A DNA stretch of 39,750 nucleotides, taken from Enterobacter mori LMG 25706 (GTDB lineage Bacteria; Pseudomonadota; Gammaproteobacteria; Enterobacterales; Enterobacteriaceae). Below, in pieces: positions 8,613 through 17,014 of the stretch; position 1 is the first letter of the stretch, and the number at the start of each line of letters is the position of its first letter. The position numbers and the translations under genes were made by a program. The notes below the pieces were generated by a model that made no database searches, was not told where the DNA came from, and saw nothing but the letters and a program-made list of their open reading frames with translations. The stretch covers positions 351,195 to 390,944 of the forward strand of contig NZ_GL890777.1 of the NCBI RefSeq assembly GCF_000211415.1. Direction: 5' to 3'.

Positions 8613-8671
8613 AGCCTGTCCCTGTTGTGTACAGAGTTTATCATGGGCTATGTTGTCGCCTGGGGACAGCG
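8610..8671 (-). promoter_or_regulatory. Leader inverted repeats covering the ribosome site and start codon
   Basis: In the leftward transcript, CATAGCC (8652-8646) can pair with GGCTATG (8616-8610), which contains the start codon of the 8612 gene. CTGTCCC (8670-8664) can pair with GGGACAG (8622-8616), which contains the ribosome site. The two 7-bp helices cross each other, so they would compete or form a pseudoknot. Either would hide the start signals. Confidence 0.35.
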
Positions 8672-8851
8672 ATCACACTCTCATTTTTAAAAGTAAAATA
8701 AAGAATATCCACTAACCTATTTTCTAAGCTAATGGGTGCTTTTTTATAATTGATGTGATGAATTAGCAGAGTTGAATAGACTTAGGATTATCTTAATTTA
8801 GCAATTCTGAGAGGCGTGAAGAGATATATCGAATAATTACATAATGTGTAG
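8613..8851. other. AT-rich gap upstream of the orphan hcp operon
   Basis: I see no gene in this stretch between the operon start at 8612 and the REP-like element. It is strongly AT-rich, as expected for the promoter of a transferred operon. No clear -35/-10 pair could be chosen by eye. Confidence 0.4.
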
Positions 8852-8878
8852 GCCGGGTAAGCGCAAGCGCCACCCGGC
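8852..8878. repeat. REP-like extragenic palindrome
   Basis: The element has outer arms GCCGGGT and ACCCGGC and inner arms GCGC and GCGC around an AA loop, with small bulges between. This is the form of enterobacterial REP/BIME palindromes. It lies 13 bases after the stop of the GAPDH gene, a usual REP position, and marks the edge between core-like sequence and the AT-rich hcp patch. Confidence 0.75.
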
Positions 8879-8891
8879 ATCAAGCTAAGGC

Positions 8892-9902
8892 TTACAGCCC
8901 TTTCTTATCCATCAGCACCGCCAGATCCACCAGGCGGTTTGAGAATCCCCACTCGTTGTCATACCACGCCAGAATTTTGACCATGTTGCCGCCAATCACC
9001 AGCGTCGAAAGCCCGTCGATAATCGAGGAGCGCGGGTCACCCTGGTAATCGCTGGACACCAGCGGTTCGTCGCTGTAGCCCAGGATCCCTTTCAGTGGTC
9101 CGCTAGCCGCGGCTTGACGGAACGCGTCATTCACCTCGTCGGCGGTCACGTTACGGCTCAGCGCTACCGTCAAATCCACAATTGACACCACCGGAACCGG
9201 GACGCGTAAAGAATACCCGGTCAGCTTACCGTCCAGAGAAGGGATCACTTTGCCCAACGCCTTCGCCGCGCCGCTGGAGTAAGGCACAATCGACAGAGCC
9301 GCCGCACGTGCACCGCGCAGATCTTTCTCCGGCTGGTCGTGCAGCGCCTGGCTGTTGGTATAAGCATGCGTGGTGTTCATCAGGCCGTGCTCAATACCAA
9401 ACTGCTGATGCAGAACCTGCGCTGCCGGAGCCAGTCCGTTAGTGGTGCAGCTCCCGTTACTCACGACAGCGTGCAGGGTCGGGTCGTACAGCTCGTGGTT
9501 TACACCCATCACAATCGTCAGGTCATCGTTTTTGCCCGGTGCAGAGATGATGACGCGCTTAGCGCCACCGTGGGTGATATGTACCGCCGCCTTTTCGCGT
9601 TCGGTGAAGAAACCAGTGGCTTCAATCACCACGTCCACCCCGACCTCGCGCCACGGGATGTTTGCCGGATCGCGTTCTCTGAAGACGGCGATCCGCTGTC
9701 CATCCACCTGTAACCCGCCGTCAGCCGCCTCAACGGGTGCCTGCAGCGTGCCGAGAAGGGAATCATATTTGAGCAGATGGGCGAGGGTCTGGCTGTCCGT
9801 CAGATCGTTAATGGCCACAATCTGAAGATCCGGGTTACCCAGCGCCGCGCGCAGGAAATTACGTCCGATACGGCCGAAACCGTTAATACCGACCTTAACC
9901 AT
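8892..9902 (-). CDS. Type I glyceraldehyde-3-phosphate dehydrogenase paralogue
   Basis: This 336-residue protein oxidises glyceraldehyde-3-phosphate to 1,3-bisphosphoglycerate with NAD, by family. The Rossmann start VGINGFGRIGR is at residues 4-14 and Asp33 (IND) fits NAD binding. The catalytic Cys152 lies in SCTTN and the partner His is near residue 179 (TTHAYTNSQ). WYDNEWGFSNR near the C-terminus is typical. Two positions are unusual: the motif reads SNGSCTTNGLAP where most type I enzymes have SNASCTTNCLAP. I chose the ATG at 9902 because GGAG lies 6 bases upstream. A GlxA-type regulator gene lies 78 bases upstream on the same strand, so this is probably an inducible second GAPDH rather than housekeeping gapA. 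Confidence 0.9.
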   Translation of the reverse strand: MVKVGINGFGRIGRNFLRAALGNPDLQIVAINDLTDSQTLAHLLKYDSLLGTLQAPVEAADGGLQVDGQRIAVFRERDPANIPWREVGVDVVIEATGFFTEREKAAVHITHGGAKRVIISAPGKNDDLTIVMGVNHELYDPTLHAVVSNGSCTTNGLAPAAQVLHQQFGIEHGLMNTTHAYTNSQALHDQPEKDLRGARAAALSIVPYSSGAAKALGKVIPSLDGKLTGYSLRVPVPVVSIVDLTVALSRNVTADEVNDAFRQAAASGPLKGILGYSDEPLVSSDYQGDPRSSIIDGLSTLVIGGNMVKILAWYDNEWGFSNRLVDLAVLMDKKGL

Positions 9903-9980
9903 GATGCACTCCTTATCTCTGTTGTCTGGAGTCACTGTAGGCGTCAGGCTGAATGGCGTAAATGACAAAAAAAGATCACA

Positions 9981-10961
9981 TTACGCCATCTTGCGGCAGT
10001 GGAAGCGCTGGCGATATTCCGTTGGGGTGAGATGAAGCTGTTTCTCGAAAACACGACGCAGGTTGATGCTGGTGCCAAACCCGCTTTGCTCAGCAATCAG
10101 CTCCAGCGGATCGCTGGTTTGCTCAAGCAACTGCCGGGCGGCGGCAAGACGCGCTTCCATCACGTAGCGGGCCGGAGAGACCCCTGCATCCCGCGTGAAT
10201 ACGCGGGTGAAATTACGGGGACTCATCGCCGCTCTTTCCGCCAGGCGCTCAACGCAGAGATCGGCGGTCAGGCTTTGCAGGACCCACCTTTGCAGTTCGC
10301 TAATCGGCCCCTGGGTACCGGACTGCTGCAAATTATAACGGCTAAACTGCAGCTGCCCGCCCGGACGGCGTAGGTACATCACCATATCCTGCGCTACGTC
10401 GCGGGCGAGAGAGAAACCGTAATCGTCTTCAACCAGCGCCAGCGTCAGGTCGAAGCCGGAACTGACCCCGCCGGAGGTCCAGATGGGCCCATCCTGAACG
10501 TAGATCGGGCCGCCTTCCACCCTGATGGCCGGATAAGCGGCTTGCATCGTCTCCAGCAGACGCCAGTGTGTGGTTGCCCGCCGTCCGTCAAGCAAACCGC
10601 TCTGCGCAAGCAGCATCGCGCCGCCGCAGATGGAGGCAATACGACGCGCATGGGGCGCAGCGAGATGCAGCCAGTCCACCACGGCGGTGCTCTCCAGTTC
10701 ATTCATGCCGCGGCCGGTAATGATGATGGTATCGAGTGGTTCACGCGGGTCCAGTTCAGGCAGACGATAATCTGCCAGCAGGTTTAATCCGGATTGACCG
10801 TGGATCACCTGATGGGGCTGCGTGGTGGCGATGATGATTCTGTAACACGGGTGAGACAGACCTTCCGGGTGCAGTCGGTTGGCCTGCATCAGAATGTCGG
10901 CGATACCGGCGGCTTCAAACAGCATGCCGCCGTCGGGAACAATAATCAGGATCTTTTTCAT
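9981..10961 (-). CDS. GlxA-family regulator (DJ-1/PfpI domain plus AraC helix-turn-helix)
   Basis: This is a 326-residue transcription regulator. Residues about 1-170 form a DJ-1/PfpI-like fold (KKILIIVPDGG start; Cys112 in the ASICGGAMLLA elbow). The C-terminal 100 residues are an AraC helix-turn-helix pair (VERLAERAAMSPRNFTRVF; ELIAEQSGFGTSINLRRVFEK). In this family the PfpI domain usually senses a ligand rather than acting as an enzyme. I placed the start at 10961, where the family fold begins. The ribosome site AGGA is very close to that ATG, so a longer form starting at 11072 cannot be excluded. It lies upstream of the GAPDH gene and is divergent from the desaturase; either could be its target. 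Confidence 0.85.
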   Translation of the reverse strand: MKKILIIVPDGGMLFEAAGIADILMQANRLHPEGLSHPCYRIIIATTQPHQVIHGQSGLNLLADYRLPELDPREPLDTIIITGRGMNELESTAVVDWLHLAAPHARRIASICGGAMLLAQSGLLDGRRATTHWRLLETMQAAYPAIRVEGGPIYVQDGPIWTSGGVSSGFDLTLALVEDDYGFSLARDVAQDMVMYLRRPGGQLQFSRYNLQQSGTQGPISELQRWVLQSLTADLCVERLAERAAMSPRNFTRVFTRDAGVSPARYVMEARLAAARQLLEQTSDPLELIAEQSGFGTSINLRRVFEKQLHLTPTEYRQRFHCRKMA

Positions 10962-11090
10962 GTCCTGAAAAGTAGCTTTATTACAAAATAAGTCAACAGG
11001 TAGAGAGCGCATAAACGCCATTTCTGGCAAAGCAAAGCGATTTAAGTTCTTTGTTATTTCAGCCGTTTTCACGGATCGTCAGGACACAGA

Positions 11091-12074
11091 ATGACAGGCG
11101 GAACGGCATCGGAAGGAATGAGTCACTATTTACACCCGCAACAGCGAGAACATATTCACCAGCTTGCCACGCGGTTTCTGTGGCGAAGCGAGCTTCCCAC
11201 CTGGCTGTTAATTATCGCTATCTATACCGGCTGGTTTACCACCCTGACGTACTGGCAGACGCTCGGTTTACTGCCTGCCCCGGTGCTGCTGATCTGGTTT
11301 ACCGCGTGGTATATGTCGCTTCAGCATGAGCTGATCCACGGCCATCCGACACGCTTTCCCCGGTTAAATCAGCTTTTTGGTACGCTGCCGCTGGCGGTCT
11401 GGTATCCCTATGGCCTGTACCGCGACTCGCATCTGGCCCATCACCGCAACGATCATCTCACGGTACCGGTGGACGATCCGGAATCCTACTATTTTACCGA
11501 ACAGACCTGGGCGCGTTTTACACCCTGGCAGAAGCGCATTATTCATGTGCGTAATACTTTTCTGGGGCGGCTGTTACTGGCTCCGCTGCTGGATATCGTT
11601 CAGACGCTGGGAAGTGGCGTGGCGGCGTTTCGTCAGCTGCACCTGCGGGCGATGTTGATGTGGCTGATGCATGGCGTGCTATTGGCGGGGTTGTTTGTCT
11701 GGATGCGCCATATTGATTTTTCACCGGTCTGGTTTGTGCTGGCGGTGAGCTATCCCGCGCTGGCGCTCACCAAAGTGCGCTCTTTCCTCGAGCACCGCGC
11801 TGCAGACGATCCTCTCGCGCGATCGGTAATTAACGAAGCCGGGATCTTCTGGCAGGTGTTGTTCCTGAATCTCAACTACCATTCAGTGCATCACGATCTG
11901 CCAGGCGTGCCCTGGTATGGTCTGAAGGCGCTCTACCAGCAAAACCGGGCGGTGTATCAGCAGCGGAATCACGGTTTTGTGGTCAAGGGATACGGCCAGT
12001 GGCTGCGACAGTTTTGGGATAAGGCCGTGGATGTCACGGTTCATCCGGGGATAAAGCGAGAAGAGCATGAGTAA
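11091..12074 (+). CDS. Membrane fatty acid desaturase family protein
   Basis: This 327-residue integral membrane protein has the three histidine boxes of the membrane-bound di-iron desaturase/hydroxylase family. They are HELIHGH at residues 79-85, HLAHHRNDH at 114-122, and HSVHH near 264. Hydrophobic segments lie at about 37-75 and 185-225. Members insert double bonds or hydroxyls into acyl chains or similar lipids, but the substrate here is unknown. AGGA lies 6 bases before the ATG at 11091; another ATG at 11118 has its ribosome site too close. The end overlaps the next gene by 8 bases, so the two are probably translated together. Confidence 0.88.
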   Translation: MTGGTASEGMSHYLHPQQREHIHQLATRFLWRSELPTWLLIIAIYTGWFTTLTYWQTLGLLPAPVLLIWFTAWYMSLQHELIHGHPTRFPRLNQLFGTLPLAVWYPYGLYRDSHLAHHRNDHLTVPVDDPESYYFTEQTWARFTPWQKRIIHVRNTFLGRLLLAPLLDIVQTLGSGVAAFRQLHLRAMLMWLMHGVLLAGLFVWMRHIDFSPVWFVLAVSYPALALTKVRSFLEHRAADDPLARSVINEAGIFWQVLFLNLNYHSVHHDLPGVPWYGLKALYQQNRAVYQQRNHGFVVKGYGQWLRQFWDKAVDVTVHPGIKREEHE

Positions 12075-12825
12075 CCTGCTGGCGTTTCCGATGTATGCCG
12101 TCAATCGGGCTGATACCGACGCGCTGTGGCGAGCTGTGCACGCTTTGCTGCTGGCACGCGGTGTGCCGGTGGGCGATCTTGTGCCGGGCATCCCGGAAGA
12201 GGACTTACTGACGCACTGGCAGCAGCCTGGACTCATCCTGAGCCAGACCTGCGGTTATCCGCTGGTCACACAGTTGCCGGACGTGCAGGTCGTCGGCTGT
12301 TTTCATTATGCGGCGCCGGGCTGCGAAGGGATCGCTTACCGCAGCCTGCTGGTGGTGCGGGAAGAAGATAAACACCTGCGCGTTGACGATTTCCGTGGGC
12401 GGCGGGTGGTGTGTAATGCGCCGGATTCCCAGTCCGGCTACAACACGCTGCGAAGACGAGTGGCACCTGATACGGTCAATGACTATTTTTCACGGGTGAT
12501 TTTCAGCGGCAGCCATCGCCAGTCGCTGCTTGATGTAAAAGGCGGGGTGGGGGATATTGCGGCCATCGACTGCGTAACCTGGGCTCTGCTGCAGCGCCAT
12601 GAGCCGGAACGGCTTGCGGGGCTGGCGGTCATTGAGCGTACCCCTCTCACGCCAGGACTGCCGCTGATCACCTCGCAAAACACCTCGCCTGAAACCCTTA
12701 ACGCTATTCGCGATGCGCTGTGCGAGCTGGTAAATGCGCCGGAACACCGGGGTGTTTGCGACGCGGTGCTCATCGGCGGTTTTAGCGTGGTGACGCGCCA
12801 GGCCTACGCTTCATTGACTGCGTGA
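12067..12825 (+). CDS. PhnD-like substrate-binding-fold protein without signal peptide
   Basis: This 252-residue protein resembles the phosphate/phosphite/phosphonate binding proteins (PhnD-like). Marks include a TCGYPL motif, VGCFHYAAPGCEG, YRSLLVVRE, the DFRGRRVVCNAPDSQSGYN stretch, SGSHRQSL, and DIAAIDCVTW. It has no signal peptide, lipobox or linked permease and ATPase genes, so it is unlikely to work as a normal ABC importer part. Its ATG lies inside the end of the desaturase gene. It could be a cytoplasmic ligand-binding partner of that pathway. Its last 22 bases overlap the convergent LysR gene. Confidence 0.75.
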   Translation: MSNLLAFPMYAVNRADTDALWRAVHALLLARGVPVGDLVPGIPEEDLLTHWQQPGLILSQTCGYPLVTQLPDVQVVGCFHYAAPGCEGIAYRSLLVVREEDKHLRVDDFRGRRVVCNAPDSQSGYNTLRRRVAPDTVNDYFSRVIFSGSHRQSLLDVKGGVGDIAAIDCVTWALLQRHEPERLAGLAVIERTPLTPGLPLITSQNTSPETLNAIRDALCELVNAPEHRGVCDAVLIGGFSVVTRQAYASLTA

Positions 12826-13700
12826 TAAATTTCCCGTGCATCGGTAAAACAGCGTAGCGCCAGCGAGGAGACGGGTTTCTGTCGGCGCATAATCAGGCCG
12901 ACAGGCGCCTCAATATTCGCTTCGGCGATGGGGACAATCCTGAAATTGTTGTTCAGTGCCTCCAGCCCGTTGTTCAGCGGCATCACGGCACAGCACACGC
13001 CGCTCTGAACCGCCTGAATGATCTGGAACGTCGAGTCACTCTCGAAAACGGCCGTCGGATCCAGGCCTGCAGCGTTAAAGCTGGCCTCCATATGCGCCCG
13101 GTAGTGCATCCCTTTGGTCAGGAACCCCAGCGGAAATTCCGTCAGGTCGTGCCAGGTCAGCGTTGCCTGGCCGGGCTGGAAATGGCGAATGTCGTGCAGC
13201 AGGCCCATCTTCGTTTTTGGCAGTTGGATAATGTCAAACAGGCTGGTGTCGATGCTGTTGAGATAGCAAATTCCCAGCTCAAGCTGATTGCGGCTGACCC
13301 CGTCGGCAATCTGCGCAGAGGACATGGAATAGAGGCTGTAGGTCAGCTCCGGATATTTTTGCGTCAGCAGGCGAATAAAGATCATCGGATCCACGCTCGC
13401 CAGCGGTACCATCCCAAGCCGTAATTCACCCACCACCTGGCCTTTGCACAGCGCGGCTTCCGCCTGCAGCCCGTCGTGCGCGGCCAGCAGTGCGCGGGCC
13501 CACGCGAGGATGCGTTCACCCTCCGGCGTAAACCCTTCAAAGCGCTGCCCGCGTACAATCAGCCCCAGCCCCAGCTCCTCTTCCAGGCTGCGGATGCGCA
13601 TGGAGAGGGTCGGCTGGGTAACGTTGCACTGCGAGGCCGCTTTACCAAAGTGCCGGGTCTCGTCGAGTGCGATTAAGTATTTTAACTGTTTAATATCCAT
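12804..13700 (-). CDS. LysR-family transcription regulator
   Basis: This is a 298-residue LysR protein. The N-terminal helix-turn-helix (LIALDETRHFGKAASQCNVTQPTLSMRI in family form, residues 9-36) is complete, followed by a linker helix and a two-lobed effector-binding domain. The start is the ATG at 13700, the normal family start (MDIKQLKYL); the frame is open further upstream only because it lies opposite other coding bases in the ydeP gene. It follows the ydeP-like gene by 22 bases on the same strand, so the two are probably cotranscribed and the regulator may act on that promoter. Its 3' end overlaps the PhnD-like gene tail to tail. Confidence 0.9.
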   Translation of the reverse strand: MDIKQLKYLIALDETRHFGKAASQCNVTQPTLSMRIRSLEEELGLGLIVRGQRFEGFTPEGERILAWARALLAAHDGLQAEAALCKGQVVGELRLGMVPLASVDPMIFIRLLTQKYPELTYSLYSMSSAQIADGVSRNQLELGICYLNSIDTSLFDIIQLPKTKMGLLHDIRHFQPGQATLTWHDLTEFPLGFLTKGMHYRAHMEASFNAAGLDPTAVFESDSTFQIIQAVQSGVCCAVMPLNNGLEALNNNFRIVPIAEANIEAPVGLIMRRQKPVSSLALRCFTDAREIYHAVNEA

Positions 13701-13722
13701 CGTTTTCTCTGCGCGAACGGCC

Positions 13723-16011
13723 TTACAGCATGCGGATCTCTTTTGAGCGCAGGGTGATGCGAACCGGAACGGATTTATAAGACGGTGTCCCGCTGTCCTT
13801 GTCGAGATAATCGAGTGGCACCAGCACGTTGGCCTCCGGGTAATAGGCCCCGACGGAACCCGGGGCGATGCTGTACGCCACCACGGTAATGTCCTCCAGG
13901 CGCTGAACGCTGCCGGGCAGGGCGGTTTCGATATCCACGCGGTCGCCATGTTCCAGCCCTGACTGTGCCATATCGTCTTCGTTCATAAACAGCACGTCGC
14001 GGCGGCCAAAGACCCCACGGTAGCGGTCGTCCAGGGCATAAATGGTCGTGTTGTACTGATCGTGGCTGCGCAGCGTAATCAGACGCAGCACATGCTCGCC
14101 TTCACCGCTGGCGTTCTCATGAACCCCCTCGAACACCGAGAACATTGCTTTGCCCGTCGCGGTCGGCCAGATACGCTGCGTTGGCGGCAGCGGCATGCGG
14201 AAGCCCCCGGGAACGCGGATCCGCGCGTTATAGTCCTCGAACCCAGGAATGGTCTGCTCAATCAGATCACGGATACGGTCATAATCCTCAACCAGCGTCA
14301 GCCAGTCCACGCGGGTATCCGGCAGTGTGGCTTTCGCCAGGCCCGCCACGATGGCGGGTTCCGAACGCAACAACGGCGAGGCGGGTTTCAGCTTGCCGGA
14401 CGAGGCGTGCACCATCGACATGGAATCTTCAACGGTAATGGACTGACGGCCGGTGGCCTGAATATCCAGCTCGGTGCGGCCGAGACACGGGAAAATAAAG
14501 GTCTCTTTGCCCACCAGCAGATGGGTACGGTTCAGCTTGGTGCCAACGTGCACGCTCAAATCCAGGTTACCCATCGCCGGAAAGCCCCGTTCATGATCGG
14601 GCATCGCAACCGCAAAATTGCCGCCGAGGCAGATAAGTGCCTTCGCACGGCCGTCAATCATCGCCTGCGTGGCCTGCACCGCATCGTGTCCGTGGTGAGA
14701 CGGCGGCTCAAAGCCGAATACGTCCTTCAGACGGTTCAGGAAGGCCGGTGTGGGTTTCTCGCTAATCCCGACGGTCCGGTTTCCCTGCACGTTTGAGTGG
14801 CCGCGCAGAGGGCAGATACCCGCGCCGGGCTTACCGATGTTCCCGCGCAGCAGGAGCACGTCAGCGATCAGGCGGACGTTCGCCGTGCCTTTATTGTGCT
14901 GGGTAATTCCCATCCCGTAGGTAATGATGGTGGCATTTGATTTCGCATAGGCCTCGGCCACCTTCTTAAGCGCCGCATGGCTCAGGCCTGACTCGCGCTC
15001 AATGTCGTCCCAGCGGGTTTGCGCGATATCGGCGCTGAAGTCCTCAATGCCCTGAGTGTGTTCGGCAATAAAGGCGTGATCCAGCACGTCACCGCGTTCG
15101 GCCTCCATCTCCAGAAGGTGTTTAGCAATCCCTTTCAGCGCGGCTGCATCGCCCCCGGCTTTCACCTGGAAATAGGTCGAGGCGATATCCGTGGAGCTGT
15201 AGGTCGCCATTTCAATCACGCTCTGCGGGTCCGCAAAACGTTCGAGGGCGCGCTCGCGCAGCGGGTTAAAGACGATAATCGGCACGTTGCGACGTGCCAG
15301 CTCATGAAGGGTGCCCATCATTCGCGGATGGTTGGTGCCAGGGTTATGGCCGATGGAGATCACCAGTTCGGTCTTATCGAAGTCGTCCAGTGAGACGGTA
15401 CCTTTCCCGATCCCGATAGATCGCGGCAAGCCGACGCTGGTGGCCTCGTGGCACATATTCGAGCAGTCAGGAAAGTTATTGGTGCCGTATTCGCGGGCAA
15501 AGAGCTGGAACAGGTATGCCGCTTCGTTAGAGGCGCGCCCGGAGGTGTAGAACTCGACCTGGTCCGGTTCGAGCCCACACAAGACTTCGCCGATACGCTG
15601 AAACGCCTCGTCCCAGTCGACAGGGCGGAAGGTATCGCTTGCCCGGTCATAGCGCAGGGGATGCGTCAGGCGACCGTAGCCTTCCAGCTCAAAGTCCGAT
15701 TTTGCCAGCAGCGAAGCGACGCTGTTTTCTGCCAGAAACGCAGGGGTGACGCGTTTGCTGGTGGCTTCCCAGGTCACCGCCTTCGCGCCATTCTCGCAGA
15801 ACTGGAACGTCGATTTATGTTCCTTATCAGGCCACGCGCAGCCCGGGCAGTCAAAACCGTCCGGCTGGTTGGTGCGCAGCAGCGTCGCGGGAGCGTCCAG
15901 AGTATCCATTTGGGTACGTACCGCGATGGCCGTCGCTTTTAACGCGCCCCAGCCTCCGGCGGGACCGTCATAGTGCCTGATACCGGGAACTGCGCGTCTT
16001 TTCGTGTTCAT
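13723..16011 (-). CDS. ydeP: YdeP/FdhF-like molybdopterin oxidoreductase
   Basis: This 762-residue enzyme is a formate-dehydrogenase-alpha-like member of the molybdopterin oxidoreductases, very close in style to E. coli YdeP (about 759 residues), which is linked to acid resistance. Near residue 55 it has FDCPGCAWPDKEHKSTF and a following Cys. NFPDCSNMCHEA near residue 190 puts Cys where FdhF carries selenocysteine, so it probably uses a Cys ligand to Mo. RASNEAA, IGHNPGTNHPRMMGT, GNIGKPGAGICPLRGHSNVQGNRT and a C-terminal dinucleotide-binding domain follow. It lacks a Tat signal and is cytoplasmic. I chose the ATG at 16011 (GGAG 5 bases upstream) over a GTG two codons earlier. The symbol is by similarity. 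Confidence 0.88.
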   Translation of the reverse strand: MNTKRRAVPGIRHYDGPAGGWGALKATAIAVRTQMDTLDAPATLLRTNQPDGFDCPGCAWPDKEHKSTFQFCENGAKAVTWEATSKRVTPAFLAENSVASLLAKSDFELEGYGRLTHPLRYDRASDTFRPVDWDEAFQRIGEVLCGLEPDQVEFYTSGRASNEAAYLFQLFAREYGTNNFPDCSNMCHEATSVGLPRSIGIGKGTVSLDDFDKTELVISIGHNPGTNHPRMMGTLHELARRNVPIIVFNPLRERALERFADPQSVIEMATYSSTDIASTYFQVKAGGDAAALKGIAKHLLEMEAERGDVLDHAFIAEHTQGIEDFSADIAQTRWDDIERESGLSHAALKKVAEAYAKSNATIITYGMGITQHNKGTANVRLIADVLLLRGNIGKPGAGICPLRGHSNVQGNRTVGISEKPTPAFLNRLKDVFGFEPPSHHGHDAVQATQAMIDGRAKALICLGGNFAVAMPDHERGFPAMGNLDLSVHVGTKLNRTHLLVGKETFIFPCLGRTELDIQATGRQSITVEDSMSMVHASSGKLKPASPLLRSEPAIVAGLAKATLPDTRVDWLTLVEDYDRIRDLIEQTIPGFEDYNARIRVPGGFRMPLPPTQRIWPTATGKAMFSVFEGVHENASGEGEHVLRLITLRSHDQYNTTIYALDDRYRGVFGRRDVLFMNEDDMAQSGLEHGDRVDIETALPGSVQRLEDITVVAYSIAPGSVGAYYPEANVLVPLDYLDKDSGTPSYKSVPVRITLRSKEIRML

Positions 16012-17014
16012 ACCCACTCCTGATTTGTTCGGTCACACAACATCTGAACCCATAAAAGCACTGCAGAGGACAATAAGCGTAAGCAATGACGACCGTTTGG
16101 CTGCGTGCGTGCGGTAGAGAAAGTTACCGCTTCTTGAATTCTTTTTATTACAGTGATTTATATGGGGTGATGTTTAAAGATTTAAAGAAATTATAACGAA
16201 TTTTTATCATTTTAATAATAAATATTATCTATCACCCGGTAGGTGAGATAGATGGCGGTGAACAGGCAAGGATGTAGCAACAGTAAAACTTCGAATGAAG
16301 CGCCTGAGCGGGAGAAATAGACAATGTTCGCAGCTGGCGGGTAATCGCGTGCATTTTTCGGTGGCGATAATGGCAGAAAGGTTAACTCAGGCTTAATGAT
16401 TAATAGATATAATTTATGTCTTAAAGGGAAATTATCATAGCGTGAAATATAAAGTTATTTTGAGCCGTGAAATTAACGCCGGGCGGCATCAGTGAAATAG
16501 GCCCATTCTGAGCGTAAAGTACGTGCAATATTAAAGATACCCTGTTAATGCAACAAATAATTCATCGGCGATATGTTCTTTTGACATCACCAATACGCGA
16601 ATTCTACTAATTATGGTAGTGGCGATAATAGCGACATTGCGTTAATGAAAGTGGTTCTCTTTTGTATTTTTGTTATGTAAAACAAATTGTTGCATGGATT
16701 TGAGGTGAATAAATAAAGGGGTGTAGGCCATGTATAATTTTTTATTAAGATTAATCCTATAATCTATCGTCTGCTTCATTTACCAACAGTTACGTAACGG
16801 TAAATATTGAATTGATGCGAAGCTCATGTAAACTTGTTTACCGTTTGTCAAAATATGTCAGGAAGACGCTGGGCCTTATTCTGAAGGGCTCGTGCGGTAG
16901 CTATGCCTTTAAAATAGTAACGCCCCGGAAATATCCTGACTATTTTAACAATAGCACTTAAGTCAAACTTCATCTCCTTATCTCCATCATCGAAATATCG
17001 CTACGGAAAAGCAT
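16012..17014. promoter_or_regulatory. Gene-free AT-rich region upstream of the T6SS cluster
   Basis: About 1 kb holds no open frame of gene length. It must carry the leftward ydeP promoter and the rightward T6SS promoter. It is much richer in A/T than its flanks, a pattern that fits silencing by H-NS. Inverted repeats seen are ATCTATC/GATAGAT (16227-16253, with ACC/GGT continuing inside), the palindrome GTTACGTAAC (16789-16798), GTAAAC-TT-GTTTAC (16828-16841), and the hairpin at 16909-16948. The 11-mer GTGGCGATAAT occurs twice (16361 and 16619). No sigma-54 site with correct GG-GC spacing was found among the candidates I checked. Confidence 0.5.
16909..16948 (+). promoter_or_regulatory. Inverted repeat in the T6SS leader
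   Basis: TTAAAATAGT (16909-16918) and ACTATTTTAA (16939-16948) are exact 10-base inverted arms around a 20-base centre containing CCCCGG. It ends 66 bases before the first T6SS-linked gene. It could be a two-half-site operator or a leader-RNA hairpin. Confidence 0.45.

Noticed and set aside
13701..13949. Longer start for the LysR gene
   Set aside because: The extension lies within the ydeP gene in another frame; the normal LysR start is at 13700.
16361..16629. 11-base direct repeat GTGGCGATAAT (two copies)
   Set aside because: Two short copies 258 bases apart in AT-rich DNA are not enough for a repeat system or attachment site.
16330..16640. TGGC-containing stretches as sigma-54 promoters
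   Set aside because: None of those checked has GC at the required distance from GG.
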